Part shown: positions 63,101 to 64,000 of the stretch, in pieces
Position numbering within the stretch: position 1 is the first letter of the stretch
Layout of the letters: every line of letters starts with the position of its first letter
Source: Coccinella septempunctata
Lineage: Eukaryota; Arthropoda; Insecta; Coleoptera; Coccinellidae
Assembly (NCBI RefSeq): GCF_907165205.1
Contig: NC_058190.1
Coordinates: 628,001 to 692,000 of the forward strand
DNA: 64,000 nucleotides
Direction of reading: 5' to 3'
Translations under genes and position numbers: made by a program
The notes under the pieces: generated by a model
What the model was told of the DNA's origin: nothing
The model's database searches: none
What the model saw: only the letters and a program-made list of their open reading frames with translations

Positions 63101-64000
63101 GCAACATCGACTGAAATATGCCTTGATAATAAAGGACAACAAATGCATTATCTTGATGAGATAGATAAAGATGGCTGTCTATGAAGTCTGCGACGAACGA
63201 GGAAGGTCGTAAAACTTTATGGGATTTTTATGGCCGGTTGCAGTTGAGGCTCGCCAGTAAGTACGCGCCTGTAACTCAACAACTGTTATTTTATAAACAA
63301 GCTGATCGGACATTGTTCTTTTCATTGTTTTGTATGCGCTGTTGCCAAATCGTAACTTCCGCACAAAGCGATTTAAATTTTAAAACCCCATATTTGAAGG
63401 ATGATTTTGAATAGTTTCCGCGGTGCATTTGAGAAAATCATGAATGAAACTCATAATAATTCATTTTAAACTTGCATATGCAGTGATATCCCAAATTGAG
63501 TAGAATTCCCCATTATGTGTTTAGTAGATCAATGATTTACGTAAAAATAATATAATCTCACTTAATTTTTCGCTCGACACTTATTATTTTCCTGATATTA
63601 TCATTTACCATTGAACTAGGCATCAGAAAACATTTTTCCCCAAGCTGAAATACAAAAATCGGAATTATTATTTGAAGCTGAAACGGTTTCTCATAAAAGA
63701 CTACATATAAAACTGAATATAATTTTTTTTTATTCGTCGGAAATATGTTTTTATGATCTTCTTATTAATTTTTCAGTATAGATGTGCGAGGCCTTGTACT
63801 AAGTTTGGAAAAGGATGCACAAATTTGAAGGATGAGGATCATATGTGCCACAAATTGTGCTTTGAACCATGCGATCCTTGCAAGAAAATCGTCAAAAAAG
63901 CTAGAACTGTGTGTCCCCACTTTTTCGATGTACCTTGCTCGGAAAATGTAGATGACATCGTATGTCACAAGCCGTGTAAAAAAACATTCGACTGTGGACA
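18154..64000 (+). CDS. ZNFX1: ZNFX1-like helicase gene (partial; at least 15 coding exons)
   Basis: NFX1-type zinc-finger helicase. Coding blocks by my model: 18154-18190; seven 57-nt mini-exons within 18263-19086; 32559-32666; 32739-34663; 39687-39959; 42503-43525; 53266-53510; 58557-58869; 63777 onward. All junctions keep frame with GT-AG sites and give about 1,515 codons before the window ends. Order: repeat-rich disordered N-terminus (1 to ~200), helicase-associated region, Walker A GPPGTGKT at about residue 660, SF1 motifs EEAAE (~1019), GDHQQLRP, QHRMRPE, YQGEESDIILLS and CVALSRAR (~1235), then Cys/His-rich NFX1-type fingers. Vertebrate ZNFX1 is an RNA-binding antiviral factor; C. elegans ZNFX-1 acts in small-RNA inheritance. 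The insect role is inferred only. The 3' end lies beyond the window. Confidence 0.93.
18263..19086 (+). CDS. ZNFX1: Array of seven tandem 57-nt mini-exons in the ZNFX1-like gene
   Basis: Exons 18263-18319, 18392-18448, 18521-18577, 18650-18706, 18779-18835, 18908-18964 and 19030-19086 are each 57 nt, all phase 1 at both ends, so any number can be included without changing frame. Each encodes 19 residues; units 4-7 resemble DSGTRSDVRNWRGRNSGNK. Units 2 and 3 are identical in coding sequence. Introns are 72 nt (the last internal one 65), all nearly identical, with acceptor TATTTTTAG and donor AAAG/GTGAGC or GTGAAC. The repeat period is 129 bp. The peptide is Gly/Arg/Asn/Ser-rich and likely disordered; human ZNFX1 also has an Arg/Asn-rich N-terminus. 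Exon use should be checked with cDNA. Confidence 0.85.
19108..19857 (+). other. Unassigned intronic sequence
   Basis: No exon recognised. A short inverted pair (ATACGGTAATGA near 19214 and TCATTACCGTAT near 19265) could form a weak hairpin. The remainder is unassigned. Confidence 0.3.
19858..19994 (+). repeat. Repeat R, copy 2, first part
   Basis: Matches 1223-1350 (landmark GAACGATCGCCGTACTAAAA). The similarity breaks at 19994 and resumes at 21790, so about 1.8 kb has been inserted. Confidence 0.6.
20080..21389 (-). mobile_element. TIR element X, copy 1
   Basis: Ends CACAGGCCAACA...TTTGGTGCC are inverted (20080 onward against 21355-21389). It carries a minus-strand coding remnant also present in copy 2 at 41048-42340. 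The element class is not recognised and no clear target duplication was seen. Confidence 0.7.
20335..20952 (-). pseudogene. Element X protein, C-terminal frame (205 codons)
   Basis: The frame contains LPPLHIKLGLMKQFVKAL and HYLHSHLDRFPENLGDCSEE followed by GERFHQDIKTME and MMADYCWSL. These strings are typical of a large family of uncharacterised proteins, abundant in arthropod and cnidarian genomes, that I regard as transposon-encoded. The upstream part continues in other frames to about 21240 (CFLCLWDSRAK region), so this copy is frameshifted. Function unknown; no catalytic motif assigned. Confidence 0.65.
21790..22046 (+). repeat. Repeat R, copy 2, second part
   Basis: Matches 1350-1612, including GAGTCGATTCTTGAGGTAAGG and the CAACATTTCACCATG end. 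Confidence 0.6.
22047..23317 (+). other. Unassigned intronic sequence
   Basis: AT-rich, no exon, no clear repeat partner in this window. Confidence 0.3.
23926..24262. repeat. Inner palindrome, about 340 bp
   Basis: The segment near 23950-24015 (TGGTCAAAAACCTTTTTCCT, then AACTTTTGATGAG) is inverted at 24170-24240, with a spacer of about 150 bp. It lies at the 3' end of the retrotransposon. Confidence 0.65.
24380..27136 (-). CDS. CR1-like ORF2: endonuclease and reverse transcriptase
   Basis: 918 codons from the first Met; the frame stays open upstream to about 27320 (HQNVQSLNN..., ...LCVTEHWQG), overlapping the end of ORF1, so the true protein is probably about 975 residues. Visible parts: APE-type endonuclease (IIGGDFNVN, HLSDHTAQLL), then reverse transcriptase (RPIFKKGNKDDLGNYRPIS, GFLKSRNTETA, LFLDFSKAFDCVDHD, AGVPQGGIAAPLFF, VVMYADDTN). 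The YADD catalytic motif is intact. It copies the element's RNA at a nicked target. Confidence 0.9.
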   Translation of the reverse strand: MNICGFKLASKYCRPIGCHGGCAIYCRNEIFYKERLDLMNSIPYVFECSAIETCINTVKYVIISIYRPNSYPRSDINVFLERIYQLLQNLTNCNCYYIIGGDFNVNILCNNSVTQNFLSILEGFGANLTVHEPTRITPTSATCLDNFITNMINCDVVVVPSHLSDHTAQLLSFPAGEAHSRNIKKQTRRINESTMQDFLELLSLEDWDDLSVYHNLDVETMWKVFFDKYKYIFDVAFPLVVRRESSRRNYKDNSPEVLKLKNQLDCLYTMSRIRPELINSYRDTKKLYDDAIKRNKEKFINAQICNSSNKPRAIWKVIKNLTGKEDRSESKLQSADPQNLVNAFNKHFISVSSSMYSHVPTNIVDVSTKTIRPNRNSFFLFEITPDEVIRTARSMENNWSSGYDGIPLTVIKKSITLISKPLAHIMFIAFRDGVFPNPLKIAIVRPIFKKGNKDDLGNYRPISILTSFSKLFEKILVNRLLSFFHKFNVFSNSQHGFLKSRNTETAIFELTRSILRALESNLIPMGLFLDFSKAFDCVDHDRLCQKLWTYGIRDNQLNLVRSYLRGRVQRVSVEIDGVVYTSLDEVLNAGVPQGGIAAPLFFLVYVNDLPDHILFEETMDCADVMLAAGLNDETNVDVVMYADDTNILNKAPKVSVVVELARKKFSTVSEWCQINQITPNLNKTECVMFGTSQTKTVTPDTIDLQGHCLKLSQSTNFLGVMMDQHLNWFDHVDRLQKKLNSVLYTIRVLSQLANYELLRTVYFASFQSAMGYGILAWGNSSAIGRLFVVQKRTLRAMLHLSSKTTCRGLFRKEGILTISALYIHRCLVFVHKNQIYFEKYRNVNMTRRVHSFHLPKCSLTLSQRNVEYMCLSLFNKLPKELQILTDTSKFKRETRKLLTDLEPYNIAEYFGCNSYLGV
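27262..28251 (-). CDS. CR1-like ORF1 with PHD-type finger
   Basis: 329 codons. The N-terminus has a Cys/His pattern of PHD type (CSKCSKAI, HLFHIQCVDL, WLCNACSS). A coiled-coil segment follows (LRLEISNLKNEVSNLRAENA, about residues 105-125), then a basic, Lys/Ser-rich middle and a conserved C-terminal region. In CR1-like elements ORF1 proteins bind the element RNA. The frame is intact. Confidence 0.85.
   Translation of the reverse strand: MVVTCSKCSKAISRYDDSIPCTSDSSHLFHIQCVDLTVEDLETMRKTGTSKKWLCNACSSKNITSKTGELANTPSIAVSSTDTLLNSMEHIIIKSFQSLFLPVVEELRLEISNLKNEVSNLRAENAQLLRNINGSELKVPSKTKAKTFSEALKPKIDLKDNKPMSTSKGKEATRLQNVNTPSKSIESEHKSDTDSCKDDNKVQNGVDEFIPVKNKKTRRIDRGIVGNGKPELMSIKGAPKYGYLHVCKLDPALRPEVLEKYLSENGFNGVMCEKLESNRPNEYSSFKLTVPASMFEEMKNPNLWPEGSKINHFLFRLNNRKSLDPKKSA
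28714..32079. mobile_element. Giant THAP-bearing palindrome (3.4 kb) with 8-bp TSD
   Basis: Nearly the whole element is one inverted repeat: left arm to about 30233, right arm from about 30288, roughly 1.5 kb each. Ends are (C/G)AAAGATTATAGAGTAGAAA; the flanks are GCTGCGAT (28706-28713) and GCTGTGAT (32080-32087), an 8-bp duplication with one mismatch. Each arm contains a decayed THAP-like segment (KWIKFLGLED, then in another frame MCNEHFTPGQ and RRKLLYAESIPCM). THAP plus 8-bp TSD fits the P superfamily. The spacer (30234-30287) repeats the terminal 60 bp. The right arm is interrupted by a MITE. Confidence 0.8.
30650..31057. mobile_element. Harbinger-like MITE, copy 1 (left end lost)
   Basis: Matches 61443-61895. 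The right end GTGAAAGTACCGGGCC is followed by TTA; the left ~20 bp are missing. It is inserted in the right arm of the giant palindrome and absent from the left arm, which shows the empty site. Confidence 0.8.
32088..32558 (+). other. Intron end, unassigned with coding-like remnant
   Basis: The minus strand of 32398-32515 reads ELMKTVLVVGEPTMPYRDLL and then KRRGVLVDFED before a stop. It looks like the C-terminus of a real protein, perhaps transposon-encoded; I do not recognise it. Array intron sequence resumes at about 32520. Confidence 0.35.
32559..32666 (+). CDS. ZNFX1: ZNFX1-like array exon 8 (108 nt)
   Basis: Phase 1 at both ends, acceptor ATTTTCAG, donor AAAG/GTGAGT. It encodes 36 residues starting ASGTCPNWS and ending VRNSQENSKNK, a modified array unit. 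TCTGGGACTTGTCCCAACT occurs twice inside (32561-32579 and 32584-32602), offset by 23 nt, so the two copies are read in different frames; the total length is still a multiple of three. The next intron is again 72 nt. Confidence 0.8.
32739..34663 (+). CDS. ZNFX1: ZNFX1-like large exon: N-terminal region and first RecA motifs
   Basis: Starts in phase 1 with a ninth repeat-like piece (DSGTSS) followed by Arg-rich sequence, then EYLESLLEKPLEEV, a close match to the start of conserved sequence in vertebrate ZNFX1. Continues with YLDVQFRLLREDFVGPLRHG, FGSLVCFTNDNF, then IIQGPPGTGKTFVGLKI (Walker A) and VICFTNHALDQFLE (motif Ia). It ends at a GTGAGT donor in phase 0. Length is 1,925 nt. The domain between Walker A and motif II is short and acidic at the end (LEEDESFLL). 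Confidence 0.92.
34778..34915. mobile_element. hAT-like MITE, 138 bp
   Basis: Ends CAAGGGCGGAT...ATCCGCCCTTG with a perfect 8-bp duplication GGTATTGC (34770-34777 and 34916-34923). GGGGCGGAT-type ends are common among hAT elements. Confidence 0.85.
34990..35012. mobile_element. 23-bp ends-only transposon footprint
   Basis: CAAAGATT joined to TCTCTATAATCTTTG, flanked by exact GTATTGAT copies (34982-34989 and 35013-35020). The pieces are the left and right termini of the THAP/P-like family (28714-32079). Mariner copy D at about 39600-39626 has the same region with a single GTATTGAT, i.e. the empty site. Confidence 0.85.
35868..37788. mobile_element. hAT-like non-autonomous element, 1.9 kb
   Basis: Ends CAATGACGGCTCGT and ACGAGCCGTCACTG are inverted, and the flanks are a perfect 8-bp duplication CTGACCAC (35860-35867 and 37789-37796) within the mariner transposase. 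GGTCGGCC-rich subterminal repeats occur on both sides. No transposase frame was found. Confidence 0.88.
36631..36869. mobile_element. Harbinger-like MITE, 239 bp
   Basis: Long inverted repeats starting AGGTGCCTACAGATTACTCT and reaching GTGGGCCCACGTCATAATGC, with TAA on both sides. Nested in the hAT-like element, hence the youngest layer of a three-level nest. Confidence 0.8.
38325..38960 (-). mobile_element. mariner relic C (N-terminal half)
   Basis: Minus-strand copy from the TIR (near 38960) through the transposase to the region of the first catalytic Asp, then truncated. Frames of 38290-38795 show a shift around 38590. Confidence 0.85.
39043..39626 (-). mobile_element. mariner relic D (N-terminal half)
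   Basis: Minus-strand copy like relic C, truncated at nearly the same point, with small deletions. It keeps the 5' region that shows the empty site of the 23-bp footprint in relic B. Confidence 0.85.
39687..39959 (+). CDS. ZNFX1: ZNFX1-like exon, linker region
   Basis: 273 nt, phase 0 at both ends; acceptor TTTCATAG, donor GTAAGT. Encodes QFRNISIEDSGGNQEEEE, then a Lys/Glu-rich, probably helical segment. It falls between Walker A and motif II where vertebrate ZNFX1 has an acidic insertion. Confidence 0.85.
40394..41047. repeat. Repeat P, copy 1
   Basis: Similar to 50579-51182, 59259-59583 and 59584-60237 (landmarks ATACTCCATTCACTTTTATT, GTTGGCCATGGAAATTTGAC, GAGGAGAGTTAATGTTCGTT). No coding capacity. 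The family is unclassified. Confidence 0.75.
41048..42340 (-). mobile_element. TIR element X, copy 2 (one end lost)
   Basis: Over 90% similar by eye to 20080-21360. It begins CACAGGCCAACACA but lacks the opposite CAGGCC end. Coding remnants lie in three minus-strand frames. Confidence 0.75.
41302..42224 (-). pseudogene. Element X protein, three overlapping frames
   Basis: From the N-terminal side: 42224-41943 (GNKYGSIPIGHSTTMKEEYE, YPCFLCLWDSRAKNEHW), 42028-41768 and 41850-41302 (IKLGLMKQFVKAL to MMADYCWSL). Two frameshifts separate them. Together they cover about 300 residues of the uncharacterised transposon-associated family described at 20335-20952. Confidence 0.65.
42503..43525 (+). CDS. 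ZNFX1: ZNFX1-like exon: helicase motifs II-VI
   Basis: 1,023 nt, phase 0 at both ends; acceptor ATATTTCAG, donor CACAG/GTACTG. Encodes GMTTTGAARLHS, PIVIVEEAAEILEAH (motif II, EEAA instead of DEAA, as in vertebrate ZNFX1), LILIGDHQQLRPS (III), LNVQHRMRPEIS (IV), VLDNYQGEESDIILLS (V) and VCVALSRARNGFYIMGN (VI). All ATPase motifs are present, so the helicase is probably active. SF1B, UPF1-like fold by family knowledge. Confidence 0.94.
43564..45217. mobile_element. CAGGGTG-ended palindromic element, 1.65 kb
   Basis: Ends CAGGGTGTGGCGTAATGAAT and inverse at 45198-45217, flanked by TA. The arms are inverted copies for most of their ~0.8-kb length (e.g. AAGTGCCTTGGTTTTCG near 43650 and 45125). 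No coding frame of note. Confidence 0.85.
45741..46565. repeat. Complex direct/inverted repeat cluster
   Basis: The block GGATAAATTCAGATGCATAC followed by CACCCGACGATATGAATATC occurs three times (45777 minus-like, 46100 and 46510 in the other orientation). Blocks with GGAATTGATGGAACTTTATT and ACCATGGTCAGCATCTGCTC are also duplicated in inverse. TAGTAACAATA stands at both edges, and the undisturbed arm at 52940 has it once, so the cluster is an insertion with an ~11-bp duplication. Class unknown; Mutator-like elements make 8-11 bp duplications. Confidence 0.65.
47076..50577 (-). mobile_element. RTE-like non-LTR retrotransposon, full length
   Basis: Minus-strand, single long open frame, and a 3' tail of ATTC repeats (plus strand, 47077-47097), typical of RTE elements. 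A poly-pyrimidine/purine tract lies just before the tail (47120-47160). No target duplication was identified. Confidence 0.88.
47192..50431 (-). CDS. RTE-like polyprotein: endonuclease and reverse transcriptase
   Basis: 1,079 codons, uninterrupted. APE endonuclease at about 40-290 (AAWNVRTLLDN, LSETRFSDEG, ILLGDFNARVG, GTWRHPRSG, WTDHRLV). Reverse transcriptase at about 480-830 (MKNDKSPGLDGIPAEIFK, NYRGISLLNVAGKILSKI, QCGFRPNRGTVD, AFIDLSKAFDSVNR, GIKQGCVLAPLLF, LQYADDCSLIA). A C2H2-like motif ends the protein (CPECGRICRSRLGLFSHRRAH). All catalytic motifs are intact, so the copy may be young or active. Confidence 0.92.
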   Translation of the reverse strand: MDQSNRTKFVSGGKIPSHSDLRGRVPERVNHRTNTNEKHIAFAAWNVRTLLDNPKADRPERRTALIDKELQRTSIAIVALSETRFSDEGSLVEQAYTFFWKGLPEGEIRQHGVGFAIRNDLAAKLTENPVGISERLMTLRFPAANNTFVNIIAVYAPTLNSSDNLKDTFYETLVATLSKIPKRERIILLGDFNARVGKDQDSELWPGIIGKHGTDSINSNGERLLALCAEHNLCITNTYFITRPNSRGTWRHPRSGHWHTLDYVIVRRKDLKEVLVTKPRADLECWTDHRLVISRMKISMRPKYQRKPKYLRERLQISKLQNPSTKDRFTAAVKDSLTPPDYNDDIETHWLRFKSSLTNTAKEILGTERSRKSPDWFADSETHIAPLLDAKHKAMKTAINKPGDVAAQIGFINIKREVRQEIRKIKDSWWKEKAREIQAYADNHDYRRFFEAIKTVYGPSRKASFPIRDAHGAILTDDRKILERWKEHYSQVLNQNNDSDLSILDLLPAYSPMTSLDDEISMSEIISAIKNMKNDKSPGLDGIPAEIFKALDEDIVNSLLILFRKIWEQGDVPQDFRDALVINLYKNKGDTSNCNNYRGISLLNVAGKILSKIMANRLVPLLEKLLPESQCGFRPNRGTVDLIFTLRQLQEKAREQQSRIYTAFIDLSKAFDSVNRRALWKIMARLGVPEKFLAVCKSLHTSNTARIQHNGSTTDHFSTNSGIKQGCVLAPLLFNIFAIAVSIIADMSMPVRGVGIRFRFDGGLFNLKRFRAKTRTKFITELQYADDCSLIASSSEDLQIMMDTYKHIYEALGLRLNIDKTKILVSPPESRQTDISLDNETLEQVEQFKYLGSFINTRANLDTEIQNRINSASRAFWKLKDRVFQNHDLNLKTKTAVYRAVVLPTLLYGSESWTPYRRHIKQLEQTQQRHLRQIMHIRWFHKVSNAEVLQRASCTTIETQVTRARLRWSGHILRMQDTRLPKIALYGEITEGARKPGGQYKRFKDTLHQSLKSVNANHNWEQLALDRSQWRSLVHSYNGESRRIQRRPDLVGDYPCPECGRICRSRLGLFSHRRAHSRN
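50579..51182. repeat. Repeat P, copy 2
   Basis: Similar to 40394-41047 and 59584-60237. It is followed directly by repeat Q, as in the copy at 60238, so P and Q form one composite unit of about 1.1 kb. Confidence 0.75.
51183..51670 (-). repeat. Repeat Q, copy 1 (non-LTR 3' end-like)
   Basis: Similar to 60238-60715; a partial copy lies at 52036-52270. On the minus strand it ends AATAAATACCTAATTATTATTA after CATTGTAAATGTC, like a retrotransposon 3' UTR with a short tandem tail. Confidence 0.65.
51671..52483. other. Intronic repeats and a hairpin
   Basis: 51709-51720 and 51739-51750 (ATACAGTGACTT and inverse) form a hairpin around CACCATGGTATAT. 52036-52270 is a partial repeat Q. 52330-52372 is a reversed start of repeat P. 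Confidence 0.6.
52525..52872 (+). pseudogene. Uncharacterised transposon-type C-terminal frame (115 codons)
   Basis: Encodes IPPCWISQKQKILRIILVNA, NPEECGWFLDGYLKPTCFVG and an acidic tail (DIDFEVDTSDESESE). Such a W/G-rich block with an acidic end recurs in uncharacterised insect and Hydra proteins that I take to be mobile-element-derived. The inverse copy at 46640-47000 carries stops. No function assigned; it is outside the ZNFX1-like exons. Confidence 0.4.
53266..53510 (+). CDS. ZNFX1: ZNFX1-like exon, start of NFX1-type Cys/His region
   Basis: 245 nt, phase 0 to phase 2; acceptor TTTTTACAG, donor GTAAGT. Encodes LWVKVKTTL, then IGPSLALKCQNHDK and EGGCDVICDASLICGHKCKR, closely following the vertebrate ZNFX1 order after motif VI. 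It begins the NFX1-type zinc-binding repeats. Confidence 0.9.
54162..54757. mobile_element. Harbinger-like MITE, 596 bp
   Basis: Ends TGCCCGTTTGCACCA and TGGTGCAAACGGGTC with TTA on both sides (54159-54161, 54758-54760). Subterminal CTTAAAATGA and TTAAGTG repeats. No frame of note. Confidence 0.8.
54762..55121 (-). mobile_element. Fragment of the THAP-bearing palindrome
   Basis: Similar to 31720-32079, i.e. one terminal 360 bp including the TTTCTACTCTATAATCTTTG end. It is truncated at its inner side next to the TTA of the MITE. Confidence 0.85.
56162..56210 (+). promoter_or_regulatory. LTR core promoter (TATA and initiator-like)
   Basis: CTATAAAAG followed by TACTTCAGTC about 30-40 bp later, the arthropod TCAGT initiator pattern. 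It is in sense with the ZNFX1-like gene and could start transcripts inside this intron. Confidence 0.45.
56600..57911 (+). repeat. Tandem 281-bp repeats inside the solo LTR
   Basis: Units start at the CCCCCTGTTCGCGTTCCCG motif near 56600, 57235, 57516 and 57797; the last is partial. The first unit carries a ~355-bp insertion (56879-57232) that ends in a TA microsatellite. Each unit contains the short motif CTATCAGTCATGG-N-GCGTA followed by CCCTTGGGGTA twice; in all it occurs eight times between 56541 and 57870. Confidence 0.8.
58557..58869 (+). CDS. ZNFX1: ZNFX1-like exon, NFX1-type zinc fingers
   Basis: 313 nt, phase 2 to phase 0; acceptor TTCTTCAG, donor GTGAGT. Encodes repeated C-x(2-4)-C...CGH...C-H units: LCIKSCSEDCGPC, TLVCGHQAVIPCH, TLPCGHDATKPCH, ARLHCGHSCVKKCH. 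These are NFX1-type fingers, proposed to bind RNA or protein partners. Confidence 0.92.
59259..59583. repeat. Repeat P, copy 3 (truncated)
   Basis: Matches the first ~320 bp of copy 4, to which it is joined head to tail at TGTTCGTTAT/CCCTCC. Confidence 0.75.
59584..60715. repeat. Composite repeat P+Q, copy 4
   Basis: 59584-60237 (P) and 60238-60715 (Q) match 50579-51670 in order and orientation. Confidence 0.75.
60716..61442. other. Unassigned intronic sequence
   Basis: No exon and no repeat partner seen; TGACAGTTGTCA near 60828 is a short palindrome. Confidence 0.3.
61443..61895. mobile_element. Harbinger-like MITE, copy 2 (complete, 453 bp)
   Basis: TIRs GGACCGGTACTTTCA and GGCCCGGTACTTTCA (inverse end), continuing to GCGAATAA/TTCGAATAA, with TTA on both sides (61440-61442 and 61896-61898). 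Copy 1 lies in the giant palindrome. Confidence 0.85.
62190..62900 (-). pseudogene. 5'-truncated non-LTR retrotransposon fragment
   Basis: The minus strand shows decayed reverse-transcriptase C-terminal strings: CKFLGVYVDRNLKPG (62896-62663) and SLPCIYVFKCLIYAKENF (62509-62318). The 3' end near 62190 carries TTATTATGAC-type sequence. Stops and frameshifts; CR1/Jockey-like by motif. Confidence 0.65.
62924..63511 (+). mobile_element. Non-autonomous DNA element (590-bp MITE), copy 2
   Basis: Same family and orientation as 3991-4581, starting GGGAATACTCCTTCTG and ending AGAATTCCCC. Confidence 0.7.
63777..64000 (+). CDS. ZNFX1: ZNFX1-like exon, further NFX1-type fingers (runs off the window)
   Basis: Phase 0 start at acceptor TTTTTCAG. 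Encodes YRCARPCTKFGKGCTNL, CHKLCFEPCDPCKKIVKKA, VCPHFFDVPC and CHKPCKKTFDCG, continuing the Cys-rich region. The C-terminus is outside the window. Confidence 0.9.

Larger units (their letters stand above)
58870..63776 (+). other. 4.9-kb intron of dispersed repeats
   Basis: Contains a MITE fragment (58980-59145, similar to 15640-15810), repeats P and Q, a Harbinger-like MITE, a retrotransposon fragment and a 590-bp MITE. No exon seen. Confidence 0.8.

Overview
The window looks like AT-rich nuclear DNA of an insect, possibly a beetle (the order is inference). Introns of 65-90 nt sit beside introns of many kilobases. The genes are animal genes (EFL1-like, C2H2 zinc-finger paralogues, a ZNFX1-like helicase). 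Most of the rest is layered transposable elements: Tc1, mariner, hAT-like, Harbinger-like, THAP-bearing 8-bp-TSD elements, CR1-like and RTE-like retrotransposons, a solo LTR and several long palindromes. No rRNA, tRNA or CRISPR array was recognised.

Layout. 1-830: the 3' part of an EFL1-like (ribosome-maturation GTPase) sequence with a large internal deletion. 1.2-4.6 kb: dispersed repeats and a 1.5-kb Tc1-like element with two stops. 4.9-14.8 kb: three related C2H2 genes (407, 401 and 595 aa by my exon models), each with a tiny first exon, a 73-91 nt intron and one large exon; genes 2 and 3 are divergent. 14.8-18.1 kb: MITE relics and a dead mariner. 18154 to the window end: one gene of more than 46 kb on the + strand, a ZNFX1 orthologue (NFX1-type zinc-finger SF1 helicase), whose 3' end lies outside.

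The ZNFX1-like gene is the centre of the window. Its 5' part is a tandem array of seven 57-nt mini-exons, all in phase 1, each coding a 19-residue Gly/Arg/Asn-rich repeat and separated by near-identical 72-nt introns (one of 65). An eighth, enlarged unit (108 nt) and the start of the helicase exon are further members. One array intron has grown to 13.5 kb by transposon insertion. The helicase core lies in exons at 32739-34663, 39687-39959 and 42503-43525; the Cys/His-rich NFX1-type region starts in exons at 53266, 58557 and 63777. Introns of 2.5-13.5 kb hold nested transposons, including five long inverted repeats with arms of about 0.4-1.5 kb, which would form hairpins in the pre-mRNA.

A second unusual theme is a set of ends-only micro-insertions: 14-, 16- and 23-bp near-palindromes made only of the joined ends of 8-bp-TSD transposons, each flanked by a perfect 8-bp duplication. 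They look like excision footprints. Exon boundaries, TIRs and duplications were read by eye; family names are from motif recognition, not searches.
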